A stretch of DNA of 64,000 nucleotides from Streptomyces sp. R28 (GTDB taxonomy: Bacteria; Actinomycetota; Actinomycetes; Streptomycetales; Streptomycetaceae), in NCBI RefSeq assembly GCF_041052385.1, contig NZ_CP163439.1, forward strand, positions 8,173,001 to 8,237,000, read 5' to 3'. This document shows positions 49,728 to 58,844 of this stretch, piece after piece (positions within the stretch are counted from its first letter, which is position 1; each line of letters opens with the position of its first letter). The translations under genes and the position numbers were made by a program. The notes below the pieces were generated by a model. The model ran no database searches. It was not told the origin of the DNA and saw nothing but the letters and a program-made list of their open reading frames with translations.

Positions 49728-51293
49728 GTGTTCCTGACGATCAGTACCACCGGCACGCCGGAACGCCCGGCCACCGATCTCGGCTACCTGCTGCACAAGC
49801 ACCCCGAGAAATCGCAGGCGTTCTCCACCTCCTACGGCAAGGCCCACGTCCTCTACCCGGAGGCGGACGCCGAGCGCTGCACGGCGGCGCTGCTGCTGGA
49901 GGTTGACGCGGTGGCGCTGGTCCGGCGCGGCAAGGGCAAGGGCCGGGGCGGAGCACCCGACGCGGCGCTCGCGCAGTACGTCAACGACCGCCCGTACGCC
50001 GCCTCCTCGCTGCTGGCCGTGGCGCTGAGCGCCGTCTTCTCCAGCGCGATGCGGGGCGTGTGCAACGCCCGGCCCGAGCGCGTCGCGCAGCCCCTGCCCC
50101 TGCGCATCGAGGTGCCCGCGCTGCCGGCCCGAGGCGGCCCCGGGCTCGTACGACAGCTCTTCGAACCGCTCGGCTGGGCGGTGACCGCCGAACCGGTGCC
50201 GCTGGACGTGCGGTTCCCCCAGTGGGGCGACTCGCGCTACGTGCGGCTCGTACTGGAGTCGGAGGCGCTGACCCTCGCCGAGGCCCTGCGCCACCTCTAC
50301 GTCCTGCTCCCCGTCCTCGACGACGCCAAGCACTACTGGGTCGCCCCCGACGAGGTCGACAAGCTGCTGCGGGCCGGTGAGGGCTGGCTGCCGGACCACC
50401 CGGAGCAGAAGGTGATCACCAGCCGGTATCTGTCGCGCCGTTGGTCGCTGACCCGGGAGGCGATGGAGCGGCTGGAGCTCGTGCGGCTCGCGGAGGCCGA
50501 CGACAGCGAGGTCGAGGACATCGACAACGCCGTCGAGGCGGAGAGCGAGGCCGAGGAGAAGCCCACGCCGCTCGCCGTGCAGCGCCGGGACGCGATCATC
50601 GCCGCGCTCAAGGCGTCCGGCGCCGGCCGCGTGCTCGATCTCGGGTGCGGGCAGGGGCAGTTGGTGCAGGCGCTGCTCAAGGATGCGGCGTTCACCGAGA
50701 TCGTGGGCGTGGACGTGTCGATGCGGGCGCTGACCATCGCGGGGCGGCGGCTGAAGCTGGACCGGATGGGGGAGCGGCAGGCCTCGCGCGTGAAGCTCTT
50801 CCAGAGCTCCCTCGCCTACACCGACAGCCGACTCAAGGGCTACGACGCCGCAGTGCTCAGCGAGGTCATCGAGCACCTCGACCTGCCGCGGCTGCCCGCG
50901 CTGGAGTACGCGGTGTTCGGCTCCGCCCGCCCGCGGACCGTCCTCGTGACGACCCCGAACGTGGAGTACAACGTCCGCTGGGAGAGCCTCCCGGCCGGCC
51001 ACGTCCGGCACGGCGACCACCGCTTCGAGTGGACCCGCGAGGAGTTCCGGGCGTGGGCACGGGCGGTGGCCGAACGGCACGGGTACGGCGTGGAGTTCGT
51101 GCCCGTGGGGCCGGACGACCCGGAGGTGGGGCCGCCCACCCAGATGGCCGTGTTTGAGATGAACACAGTCGAAATGGGCACAGCCGCCACGAAGAATGAC
51201 GCGAACAATGCGAACAGTCCGAACAATGAGAACAACGTGAATGGCGCGAACGGCGCCAACGGCGCGAACAAGAGGGAGGCGAAGGTCGCATGA
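49728..51293 (+). CDS. hen1: 3' terminal RNA ribose 2'-O-methyltransferase Hen1
   Basis: 521-residue bacterial Hen1. It methylates the 2'-OH at the 3' end of broken RNA so that the junction sealed by Pnkp resists a second cleavage by ribotoxins. Residues 1 to about 240 are the Hen1 N-terminal domain that binds and activates the Pnkp ligase (FLTISTTGTPERPATDLGYL, YVNDRPYAASSLLAVALS). The C-terminal methyltransferase has VLDLGCGQGQLVQALL near 301, the metal-binding SEVIEHLDLPRL near 377 and the histidine in RHGDHRFEWTREEFRAWA. The last 35 residues are an Asn-rich tail. The GTG at 49728 fits the conserved N terminus. Its end overlaps pnkp by four bases (ATGA). Confidence 0.93.
   Translation: MFLTISTTGTPERPATDLGYLLHKHPEKSQAFSTSYGKAHVLYPEADAERCTAALLLEVDAVALVRRGKGKGRGGAPDAALAQYVNDRPYAASSLLAVALSAVFSSAMRGVCNARPERVAQPLPLRIEVPALPARGGPGLVRQLFEPLGWAVTAEPVPLDVRFPQWGDSRYVRLVLESEALTLAEALRHLYVLLPVLDDAKHYWVAPDEVDKLLRAGEGWLPDHPEQKVITSRYLSRRWSLTREAMERLELVRLAEADDSEVEDIDNAVEAESEAEEKPTPLAVQRRDAIIAALKASGAGRVLDLGCGQGQLVQALLKDAAFTEIVGVDVSMRALTIAGRRLKLDRMGERQASRVKLFQSSLAYTDSRLKGYDAAVLSEVIEHLDLPRLPALEYAVFGSARPRTVLVTTPNVEYNVRWESLPAGHVRHGDHRFEWTREEFRAWARAVAERHGYGVEFVPVGPDDPEVGPPTQMAVFEMNTVEMGTAATKNDANNANSPNNENNVNGANGANGANKREAKVA
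51177..51276 (+). repeat. Asn-rich low-complexity tail of Hen1
   Basis: Imperfect repeats of AACAATGCGAAC and GGCGCGAACGGCGCC units encode a chain of Asn, Ala and Gly (ANNANSPNN, NGANGANGAN). Base composition drops in GC compared with the rest of the gene. The tail lies after the methyltransferase fold. Confidence 0.8.
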
Positions 51294-53862
51294 GCGAGAC
51301 CACCCAGACACCCCAGGGACGGGTCCTGCCCGTCACCGACCTCTCCCTCGTCGTGCTCATCGGCGCCTCCGGCTCCGGCAAGTCCACCTTCGCCCACCGG
51401 AACTTCAAGCCCACCGAGGTCATCTCCTCGGACTTCTGCCGCGGTCTGGTGTCCGACGACGAGAACGACCAGAGCGCGACCCGGGACGCCTTCGACGTCC
51501 TGCACTACATCGCGGGCAAGCGCCTGGCCGCCGGCCGCCGTACGGTCGTCGACGCCACCAGCGTGCAGCAGGACGCCCGGCGGCAGCTGATCGAGCTGGC
51601 CAGGCAGTACGACGTGCTGCCGATAGCCATCGTGCTCGACGTGCCGGAGGAGGTGTGCGCCGAGCGCAACGCGGCCCGCACCGACCGGGCCGACATGCCG
51701 CGCCGCGTCATCCAGCGGCACACCCGCGAACTCCGCCGGTCCCTGCGGCACCTGGAGCGCGAGGGCTTTCGCAAGGTGCACGTCCTGCGGGGCGTGACGG
51801 ACGTCGAGAACGCCACCGTCGTCACCGAGAAGCGCTTCAACGACCTCACCCACCTCACCGGCCCCTTCGACATCATCGGCGACATCCACGGCTGCGCCTT
51901 CGAGCTGGAGTCGCTGCTGGGCAAGCTGGGCTACGTCGACGGCGCGCACCCGGACGGCCGTACCGCCGTCTTCGTCGGCGACCTCGTCGACCGCGGGCCG
52001 GACAGTCCGGGCGTGCTGCGCCGCGTGATGTCGATGGTGAAGTCGGGCCACGCGCTGTGCGTGCCGGGCAACCACGAGAACAAGTACGGGCGTTACCTCA
52101 AGGGCCGCAAGGTCCAGCACACACACGGGCTCGCCGAGACCGTCGAGCAGATGGAGGGCGAGAGCGAGGAGTTCCGGGCCGAGGTACGGGAGTTCATCGA
52201 CGGGCTGGTCAGCCACTACGTCCTCGACGGGGGGCGGCTGGTGGTCTGCCACGCCGGTCTGCCCGAGAAGTACCACGGCCGTACGTCCGGCCGGGTCCGC
52301 TCGCACGCGCTGTACGGCGACACCACCGGGGAGACCGACGAGTTCGGCCTGCCGGTGCGCTACCCGTGGGCGGAGGACTACCGAGGGCGCGCGGCTGTGG
52401 TGTACGGCCACACTCCGGTCCCGGAAGCCACATGGCTGAACAACACCATCTGCCTGGACACCGGCGCCGTCTTCGGCGGCAAGCTGACCGCGCTGCGCTG
52501 GCCGGAGCGGGAACTGGTCGACGTACCGGCCGAGCAGGTCTGGTACGAGCCGACGAAGCCGCTGCGGACGGAGGCGCCCGGCGGGCACGACGGGCGCCGC
52601 TCGACCTGGCGGACGTGCACGGGCGCAGGGTCGTGGAGACGCGGCACGCCGGCCGGGTGTCCGTCCGTGAGGAGAACGCGGCGGCGGCCCTGGAGGTCAT
52701 GAGCCGCTTCGCGGTCGACCCGCGCCTGCTGCCGTACCTCCCGCCGACCATGGCACCGACGGCGACCAGTCACATCGAGGGCTACCTCGAACACCCCGCG
52801 GAGGCCTTCGCGCAGTACAAGGAGGACGGCGTCGAGCGGGTCGTGTGCGAGGAGAAGCACATGGGTTCGCGCGCGGTGGCCCTGGTGTGCCGGGACGCGG
52901 AGGCGGCCCGCAAGCGCTTCGGCGTGGACGGTCCGACCGGATCGCTCTACACCCGCACAGGCCGCCCGTTCTTCGACGACGAGTCGGTGACGGAGACGAT
53001 CCTCGACCGGCTGCGGACGGCGATCGGCGAGGCCGGCCTCTGGGACGACCTCGCCGCGTCCGACAGCGCCTCCGGCGCGGGCGACTGGCTGCTGCTCGAC
53101 GCCGAGCTGATGCCGTGGTCGCTGAAGGCGCAGGGCCTGCTGCGCTCGCAGTACGCGGCGGTCGGCGCCGCCTCCGGGGCGGTGTTCCCGGGTGCGCTGG
53201 CCGCGTTGGAGGGTGCCGGGGCGCGCGGTGTCGACGTGTCCGACCTGCTGGCACGCCAGCGCGAACGGGCCTCGGACGCCGCCGCGTTCACGGAGGCGTA
53301 CCGCCGCTACTGCTGGCCGACGGACGGCCTGGACGGCGTACGCCTGGCCCCGTTCCAGATCCTGGCGGTCCAGGGCCGCAGCCTCGCCGCGCTCCCGCAC
53401 GACGAGCAGCTCGCGCTCCTCGACCGGCTGGTGGAGCACGACAGCACGGGGCTGCTCCAGACGACCCGACGCCTGTACGTCGACACCGGCGACCCGGAGT
53501 CGGTGCGGGCCGGCGTCGACTGGTGGCTGGAGATGACCGGACGCGGCGGCGAGGGCATGGTCGTCAAGCCGCTCGGTGCTGTCGTCCGCAGCGAACAGGG
53601 GCGGCTGGTGCAGCCCGGCATCAAGTGCCGGGGCCGCGAGTACCTGCGGATCATCTACGGTCCCGAGTACACGCGCCCGGACAACCTGGCCCGGCTGCGG
53701 CAGCGGTTCCTCAACCACAAGCGGTCGCTCGCCATCCGCGAGTACGCGCTGGGCCTGGAGGCCCTGGACCGGCTGGCGGACGGCGAGCCGCTGTGGCGGG
53801 TGCACGAGGCGGTGTTCGGGGTGCTGGCGCTGGAGTCGGAGCCGGTGGACCCGCGGCTGTGA
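51290..53862 (+). pseudogene. pnkp: Polynucleotide kinase-phosphatase-ligase Pnkp, apparent frameshift
   Basis: Trifunctional RNA end-healing and sealing enzyme in two frames. Frame one (51290 to about 52590) has the kinase P-loop GASGSGKST at 25-33 and the phosphatase motifs GDIHGC, GDLVDRGPDS and GNHEN. Frame two resumes with LDLADVHGRRVVETRHAG and holds the ligase domain: EEKHMGSRAV with the nucleotidyl lysine near 521, GGEGMVVKP and GIKCRGREYLRIIYGPEY. One base is missing in the G/C-rich run 52588-52600; adding it restores an 857-residue protein. As written, a 470-residue kinase-phosphatase with about 38 wrong residues would be made, without ligase. Mutation, programmed frameshift or sequence error are all possible. 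Confidence 0.85.
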
Positions 53863-53891
53863 GGGTGCCGTCGGGGAGCGGCTGCCGCTGA

Positions 53892-54791
53892 TCAGCCGAC
53901 CAGCCGCAGCCGCTCCCGGCACACGCCCACCCGGATCGTCTGCCCCCAGGTCAGCTCGACCGCGTCCGTCTCCATCCCGTCCCCGAAGGCGACGAGCCGC
54001 TCGGATTCGACGGTGAGCCGCAGACGGGCCGCGGCCGCGAGTTCCCCGGCGACCAGTGACGTACCGGTGGCCGGGGACGGCCAGGCCTCCCGTACGAACC
54101 ACAGCAGCCGGTCCTCGGCGGGGCGGGGCAGCGCAAGAGTGCTGCCCCGCTCCTGCCACACCGACCGGACCCAGCCGGTCGCCCCCGTCCCGGTGCCGAC
54201 GATCACCCCGGACGAGGCCTGGGCCTCGACGACACCCCCGTCGTCCTCCAGGCCCAGGCGGTATCGGGCCGTCCGGTGTCCGGCGGCGCCCAGGTAGATC
54301 TCGTTCAGGGCCACGAGACGCTGTGTGTCGTCGGCGACGGCCTCGACCATGGTGAGTTCGTCGAAGTGCCCCCTTCCGGATTGCGTGGCGGCGAGCAACG
54401 GGCCGGCGTCCTCGGGGCGGTGGCGCACCAGGACGCCCGGGTTGCGGCCCGGGTCGGTGTCGATGCCCAGCACCGGCTGTCCGGCGAGGTACTTGGCGAC
54501 GTTCGCCACCAGGCCGTCCTGTCCGACCACGACCACGACGTCCTCGGGGGCGAACAGGAAGCGGTCCAGGTCGGCCCGCTCGACCCGGGTCTGACGCCAG
54601 GTCAGAGGAATCGCCGAGGTGACCTCCGTCAGCGCCTGTCGCGTCCGGCGGTGGCGTTGGGCGACCTCCTCCAGGTCGCGGCCACGGGAGGCGAGGAAGA
54701 AGGCGGCCTGGCCGTGCGTACCGTGCCGGGCCACCAACTCCTCGTACTCCGTGGTGCGATGGACGAGGACGACCCGGGGCGCGAGGCTCAC
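53892..54791 (-). CDS. NAD kinase-like protein, divergent motif
   Basis: 299-residue protein of the ATP-NAD kinase superfamily. Expected motifs are present but altered: the GGDGT loop reads VVVVVGQDGLVANVAKYLAG near residue 95, the second motif GIDTDPGRNPGVLV, and the TPTGSTAY-like segment VIVGTGTGATGWVRSV. The aspartate of GGDG is kept (GQDG). This could be a true NAD(H) kinase, or a kinase for another substrate. The GTG at 54791 overlaps the SPFH gene's stop by four bases, so the two are made together. Its 3' end is 29 bases from the convergent pnkp gene. Confidence 0.78.
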   Translation of the reverse strand: MSLAPRVVLVHRTTEYEELVARHGTHGQAAFFLASRGRDLEEVAQRHRRTRQALTEVTSAIPLTWRQTRVERADLDRFLFAPEDVVVVVGQDGLVANVAKYLAGQPVLGIDTDPGRNPGVLVRHRPEDAGPLLAATQSGRGHFDELTMVEAVADDTQRLVALNEIYLGAAGHRTARYRLGLEDDGGVVEAQASSGVIVGTGTGATGWVRSVWQERGSTLALPRPAEDRLLWFVREAWPSPATGTSLVAGELAAAARLRLTVESERLVAFGDGMETDAVELTWGQTIRVGVCRERLRLVG

Positions 54792-55858
54792 GCCTGCCCC
54801 TGTGCTCCGAGCCTGGCGAGCAGGCCCGTCAGCACGTCCGGCGACACCGTCACGCTGTCGATCCGCGGCAGGTTCTCCGCCAGCCGCGTCCCGGTGAGCG
54901 CGTGCAGCGTCGCCACGTCCACCTCCGCGTGCACCCGCAGCCAGGCCGCCTGCGCCTGCGCCCGCGCCGCACCGACCTCGCGGGCACCCTCGGCCTCCGC
55001 CCGGGCCAGCCGTACGGACCGCGTGGCCTCCGCCTCCGCGAGGCGCACCGTCCGTACCGCCTCCGCCTCTGCGAGACGTACGGTCCGGGCCGCCTCGGCC
55101 TCGGCCCTGACCGCGTCCGCGGCGGCGTGCTCCTCGGCCTCGCGCCGCGCGTTCGTGCCGCGCTGGTCCACCAACTGCTCCTCGCGGCGGGCGAGTTCGA
55201 TCTGGCTGGCCAGTTCGTTCTCGGCGATCGCGCGCTCCCGCTCGACGGCCACCGCCCGCCGCTCGTAGGTCGCCCGGTCCGCCTCCTGCTGGATCTGCTC
55301 GCGGGCCGGCGTGCGCAGCGCCCGCTCCACCTCGGGTTCGGGGCGCAGCGCCATGACGCGTACGGCGACGACCTCGATGCCGGTCGCCGGGAGACGGGGC
55401 TCCCCGGCCAGGCCCGCCGCGATCCGCTCCCGCACCGCCGTCACGCCGTCGACCAGCGCCGCCGCCAGTGGCGTGCGGGCCAGCACGTCCAGCGCGTGCT
55501 GCTGGGCCGTCTCCGTCAGGAGTGCCCCGAGCTGCTCCAGCGGGGTGCCCCGCCAGGCGCCCGTGTCCGGGTCGACGGAGAAGTCCAGGCGCGCGGCCGC
55601 CACGGCAGGGTCGCTGATCCGGTAGGTGACCGTCGCCTGTACGGACACGTCCTGGAAGTCGGACGTACGGGCATGGAACGTCATCGCCAACTCCCGGTCG
55701 TCGACCGGTACTTCGGAGAGCGTGGCGGTCAGGGAACGGAACCAGAAGCTCAGTCCCGGGCCGTCGTGCACCAGCCGGCCGGAGCGGTGGTGGCGAATGT
55801 GCGCCGTCGGAGCGCCCCGGAGATGGCGCCATCCCAGGCGCCGGGTGATGTCGGCCAT
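54788..55858 (-). CDS. SPFH/band-7 domain protein
   Basis: 356-residue SPFH (stomatin/flotillin-like) protein. Residues about 35-190 form the band-7 fold (VPVDDRELAMTFHARTSDFQ, VSVQATVTYRISDP, ALLTETAQQHALDVLARTPL), followed by a long charged coiled coil (about 215-315) with an internal repeat, TVRLAEAEAV/TVRLAEAEAT/SVRLARAEAE. There is no N-terminal membrane helix, so membrane attachment would need a partner or amphipathic segment. Band-7 proteins build oligomeric scaffolds on membranes. The ATG at 55858 has GAGGGGG upstream. The gene is co-translated with the NAD kinase-like protein, an unusual partner. Confidence 0.85.
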   Translation of the reverse strand: MADITRRLGWRHLRGAPTAHIRHHRSGRLVHDGPGLSFWFRSLTATLSEVPVDDRELAMTFHARTSDFQDVSVQATVTYRISDPAVAAARLDFSVDPDTGAWRGTPLEQLGALLTETAQQHALDVLARTPLAAALVDGVTAVRERIAAGLAGEPRLPATGIEVVAVRVMALRPEPEVERALRTPAREQIQQEADRATYERRAVAVERERAIAENELASQIELARREEQLVDQRGTNARREAEEHAAADAVRAEAEAARTVRLAEAEAVRTVRLAEAEATRSVRLARAEAEGAREVGAARAQAQAAWLRVHAEVDVATLHALTGTRLAENLPRIDSVTVSPDVLTGLLARLGAQGQA

Positions 55859-55874
55859 GAGACCCCCTCGATTT

Positions 55875-55923
55875 TCGTCAGTAAGACGATAACCGTGAGA
55901 CCTTCTTGTCGTCAAGGGGACGA
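55875..55923. promoter_or_regulatory. Twin palindromes TCGTC-N5-GACGA
   Basis: TCGTC-AGTAA-GACGA (55875-55889) and TCGTC-AAGGG-GACGA (55909-55923) are identical in both arms, with different five-base centres. Flanking bases extend each dyad (TTTTCGTC/GACGATAA; TTGTCGTC/GACGAAAA). Centres are 34 bases apart, about three helical turns. They lie 17-65 bases upstream of the SPFH start and 57-105 bases upstream of the divergent arginine deiminase start. Confidence 0.7.
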
Positions 55924-55979
55924 AAACAGAAACGGTCAAGCGGGGGGTGAACCCGGGCGTCGATGGTCAGGATGGAGAC

Positions 55980-57203
55980 ATGGGATTCCATGTCGACTCC
56001 GAGGCCGGGCGCCTGCGCCGCGTCATCCTGCACCGGCCGGATCTCGAGCTCAAAAGGCTCACCCCCAGCAACAAGGACGCGCTGCTCTTCGACGACGTGC
56101 TGTGGGTGCGCCGGGCGCGCGCCGAGCACGACGGGTTCGCCGACGTCCTGCGCGACCGCGGCGTCATCGTCCACCTCTTCGGCGACCTGCTCACCGAGGC
56201 CCTGGAGATCCCGGCGGCCAGGAAGCTCGTCCTGGACCGGGTCTTCGACGAGAAGGAGTACGGGGTCCTGGCCACGGACCACCTCCGCGCGGCCTTCGAG
56301 AGCCTGCCGTCGGCAGAGCTCGCCGAGGCCCTCGTCGGCGGCATGACCAAGCGGGAGTTCCTGGAGGCGCACCCCGAGCCGATCTCCGTGCGCTTCCATG
56401 TCATGGACCTCGACGACTTCCTCCTCGCGCCGCTCCCCAACCACCTCTTCACCCGCGACACCTCCGCCTGGATCTACGACGGCGTCTCCGTCAACGCCAT
56501 GCGCTGGCCCGCCCGCCAGCGCGAGACCGTGCACTTCGAGGCGATCTACCGGCACCACCCGCTGTTCCGTGACGAAACGTTCCACGTCTGGTCCGAGGGG
56601 CAGGCCGACTACCCCTCCACCATCGAGGGCGGGGACGTCCTGGTGATCGGCGGCGGCGCGGTCCTCATCGGGATGAGCGAGCGCACCACGCCCCAGGCCG
56701 TCGAGATGCTCGCGCACAAGCTGTTCGCCGCCGGGTCGGCCGAGACGATCGTGGCCCTCGACATGCCCAAGCGGCGTGCCCTCATGCATCTCGACACCGT
56801 GATGACCATGGTCGACGGCGACGTCTTCACCCAGTACGCCGGGCTCGGCATGCTCCGGTCGTACACCATCGAACCGGGCGCCGGTGACAAGGAGCTGAAG
56901 GTCACCGACCATCCGCCGGAGCACATGCACCGCGCGATCGCCGCCGCCCTGGGCCTCAGCGAGATCCGCGTCCTGACCGCGACCCAGGACGTCCACGCGG
57001 CCGAGCGCGAGCAGTGGGACGACGGCTGCAATGTGCTGGCCGTCGAGCCGGGCGTCGTCGTCGCCTATGAGCGGAACTCCACCACCAACACGCATCTGCG
57101 CAAGCAGGGCATCGAGGTGATCGAGATCCCGGGCAGCGAGCTGGGGCGGGGGAGGGGCGGGCCGCGCTGCATGAGCTGTCCGGTCGAACGTGCAGCCGTA
57201 TAG
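55980..57203 (+). CDS. arcA: Arginine deiminase
   Basis: Converts arginine to citrulline and ammonia; 407 residues, normal for ArcA. Guanidinium-binding and catalytic segments are complete: FTRDTSAWIYDGVSVNAM, HVWSEGQADYPSTIEGGDVL, the MHLDTVMTMVDGD histidine region and the C-terminal catalytic cysteine (Cys397) in GGPRCMSCP. The ATG at 55980 follows GATGGAGAC. Ornithine carbamoyltransferase follows after 60 bases, giving citrulline to ornithine plus carbamoyl phosphate. No carbamate kinase or arginine/ornithine antiporter is present in the window, so ATP generation by the full pathway is not shown here. Confidence 0.95.
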   Translation: MGFHVDSEAGRLRRVILHRPDLELKRLTPSNKDALLFDDVLWVRRARAEHDGFADVLRDRGVIVHLFGDLLTEALEIPAARKLVLDRVFDEKEYGVLATDHLRAAFESLPSAELAEALVGGMTKREFLEAHPEPISVRFHVMDLDDFLLAPLPNHLFTRDTSAWIYDGVSVNAMRWPARQRETVHFEAIYRHHPLFRDETFHVWSEGQADYPSTIEGGDVLVIGGGAVLIGMSERTTPQAVEMLAHKLFAAGSAETIVALDMPKRRALMHLDTVMTMVDGDVFTQYAGLGMLRSYTIEPGAGDKELKVTDHPPEHMHRAIAAALGLSEIRVLTATQDVHAAEREQWDDGCNVLAVEPGVVVAYERNSTTNTHLRKQGIEVIEIPGSELGRGRGGPRCMSCPVERAAV

Positions 57204-57263
57204 AAATGCCGAAGGTCGTATAGACTTCCAATGTCCTTGTACTCGTACCTCTGGAGCGCCCCC

Positions 57264-58271
57264 ATGGCGACTGTCCCGACCGCCCTCGCCGGCCGCCACT
57301 TCCTCAAGGAGCTCGACTTCACCGAGCAGGAGTTCCGTGGCCTGATCGAGCTGGCCGCCGAGCTGAAGGCCGCCAAGAAGGCCGGGACCGAGACGCAGTA
57401 CCTCCGGGGCAGGAACATCGCGCTGATCTTCGCGAAGACCTCGACGCGCACGCGCTGCGCGTTCGAGGTCGCGGCCGCCGACCAGGGCGCCTCGACGACG
57501 TACCTCGACCCGTCCGGCTCACAGATCGGCCACAAGGAGTCCGTGAAGGACACCGCGCGCGTGCTCGGGCGGATGTACGACGGGATCGAGTACCGCGGGG
57601 ACAGCCAGGCGAAGGTGGAGGAGCTGGCCGCGTACGCAGGCGTGCCCGTCTACAACGGCCTGACCGACGACTGGCACCCCACCCAGATGCTGGCGGACGT
57701 GCTGACGATGACGGAGCACAGCGGCAAGCCCCTCAAGGAGATCACCTTCGCCTACCTGGGCGACGCCCGCTTCAACATGGGCAACTCCTACCTGATCACC
57801 GGCGCCCTGCTCGGCATGGACGTACGGATCGTGGCGCCCGAGGAGTACTGGCCCGGTGACGAGGTCGTGGCCCGGGCCCGCAAGCTGGCGGAGGGCAGCG
57901 GCGCCACCATCACGCTCACCCAGGACGTCGCCGAGGGTGTCCGCGGCGCCGACTTCGTCGCCACCGACGTCTGGGTCTCCATGGGGGAGCCCAAGGAGGT
58001 CTGGGACGAGCGGATCACCGCGCTCGCTCCGTACGCCGTGACCATGGACGTGCTGCGCGCCACCGGGAACCCGGACGTCAAGTTCCTGCACTGCCTACCG
58101 GCGTTCCATGACCTCGGTACGCAGGTCGGGCGCGAGATCTTCGAGAGCCACGGGCTGGAGTCGCTGGAGGTCACGGACGAGGTCTTCGAGTCCGAGCACT
58201 CGGTGGTCTTCGACGAGGCGGAGAACCGGATGCACACGATCAAGGCGGTTCTGGTCGCGACGCTGGCTTGA
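57264..58271 (+). CDS. argF: Ornithine carbamoyltransferase
   Basis: 335 residues. The carbamoyl-phosphate motif STRTR is at 60-64, the HPTQ motif near residue 138 (WHPTQMLADVLT), and the ornithine-binding HCLPAF near residue 275; FMSMGE-like WVSMGEP is also present. Its place right behind arginine deiminase suggests the catabolic direction (arcB-like): citrulline phosphorolysis to ornithine and carbamoyl phosphate; sequence alone does not decide between catabolic and biosynthetic enzymes. I choose the ATG at 57264 (TGGAGCG seven bases upstream); a TTG-type start at 57231 would add eleven residues. Confidence 0.95.
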   Translation: MATVPTALAGRHFLKELDFTEQEFRGLIELAAELKAAKKAGTETQYLRGRNIALIFAKTSTRTRCAFEVAAADQGASTTYLDPSGSQIGHKESVKDTARVLGRMYDGIEYRGDSQAKVEELAAYAGVPVYNGLTDDWHPTQMLADVLTMTEHSGKPLKEITFAYLGDARFNMGNSYLITGALLGMDVRIVAPEEYWPGDEVVARARKLAEGSGATITLTQDVAEGVRGADFVATDVWVSMGEPKEVWDERITALAPYAVTMDVLRATGNPDVKFLHCLPAFHDLGTQVGREIFESHGLESLEVTDEVFESEHSVVFDEAENRMHTIKAVLVATLA

Positions 58272-58306
58272 GTGGCGGGGGTCGCGCCGTAGGGGTTGTG
58301 CGTCTG

Positions 58307-58348
58307 TTGCCGATTGCCGATTGCCGCCGCCGACTGCCGACTGGCGGC
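58307..58348 (+). terminator. Heptamer repeats and weak hairpin after ornithine carbamoyltransferase
   Basis: TTGCCGA repeats twice and then as TTGCCGC (58307-58327). GCCGCC (58323-58328) and GGCGGC (58343-58348) can pair. It may end the arginine deiminase transcript, but the hairpin is short with a long loop. Confidence 0.35.
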
Positions 58349-58391
58349 CGTGTGGGGTTGATCGCGCAGTTCCGCGCGCCCCTCAGCGGGT

Positions 58392-58844
58392 TTACGCCGG
58401 ACGGCGCTGAGCGGGTACGACCGGCAGCCTGAACCACACCGCCTTGCCTGAGTCCGTCGGCCGGTGGCCGCAGGACGAGCTCAGGGCGCGGATCAGCAGC
58501 AGGCCGCGGCCGTGCTCCTGCCAGGGGTCGGGCTCGCCGGCGGCGGGCCGGGTCAGATTGCCGGGCGGTGCCGGGTCCGGATCGTGCACCTCGACCTGGC
58601 AGCCGGACGGCAGCAGCTCCAGCACCAGCTCTATCGGGCCGTTCCCCGCGGTGTGCTCCACGGCGTTCGCGACCAGCTCCGCAGTGAGCAGCTCCGCGGT
58701 GTCGCAGTCGGCGGAATGCTCCAGCTCGGCCAGCGCCGTGCGGACCAGTGCGCGTGCGACGGGCACGGCCGCGACGGTGTGCGGCAGTGCGATGCGCCAG
58801 GAGGCGGAGGCTGCGGGGCGATCTTGCAAGGTGGGTCCGTTCAT
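58392..58844 (-). CDS. Anti-sigma-type ATP-binding protein (HATPase_c, RsbW/SpoIIAB-like)
   Basis: 150-residue GHKL-fold protein of the serine-kinase/anti-sigma group that is greatly expanded in Streptomyces. The N box reads TAELLTAELVANAVEHTAGN near residue 55, with the Mg-coordinating Asn; the G1 box is VEVHDPDPAPP and the G2 box WQEHGRGLLLIRALSS. A partner sigma or anti-anti-sigma factor is not next to it. The ATG at 58844 is followed by MNGPTLQDRPAASASWRI, typical of the group. It converges on the ornithine carbamoyltransferase gene. Confidence 0.88.
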   Translation of the reverse strand: MNGPTLQDRPAASASWRIALPHTVAAVPVARALVRTALAELEHSADCDTAELLTAELVANAVEHTAGNGPIELVLELLPSGCQVEVHDPDPAPPGNLTRPAAGEPDPWQEHGRGLLLIRALSSSCGHRPTDSGKAVWFRLPVVPAQRRPA

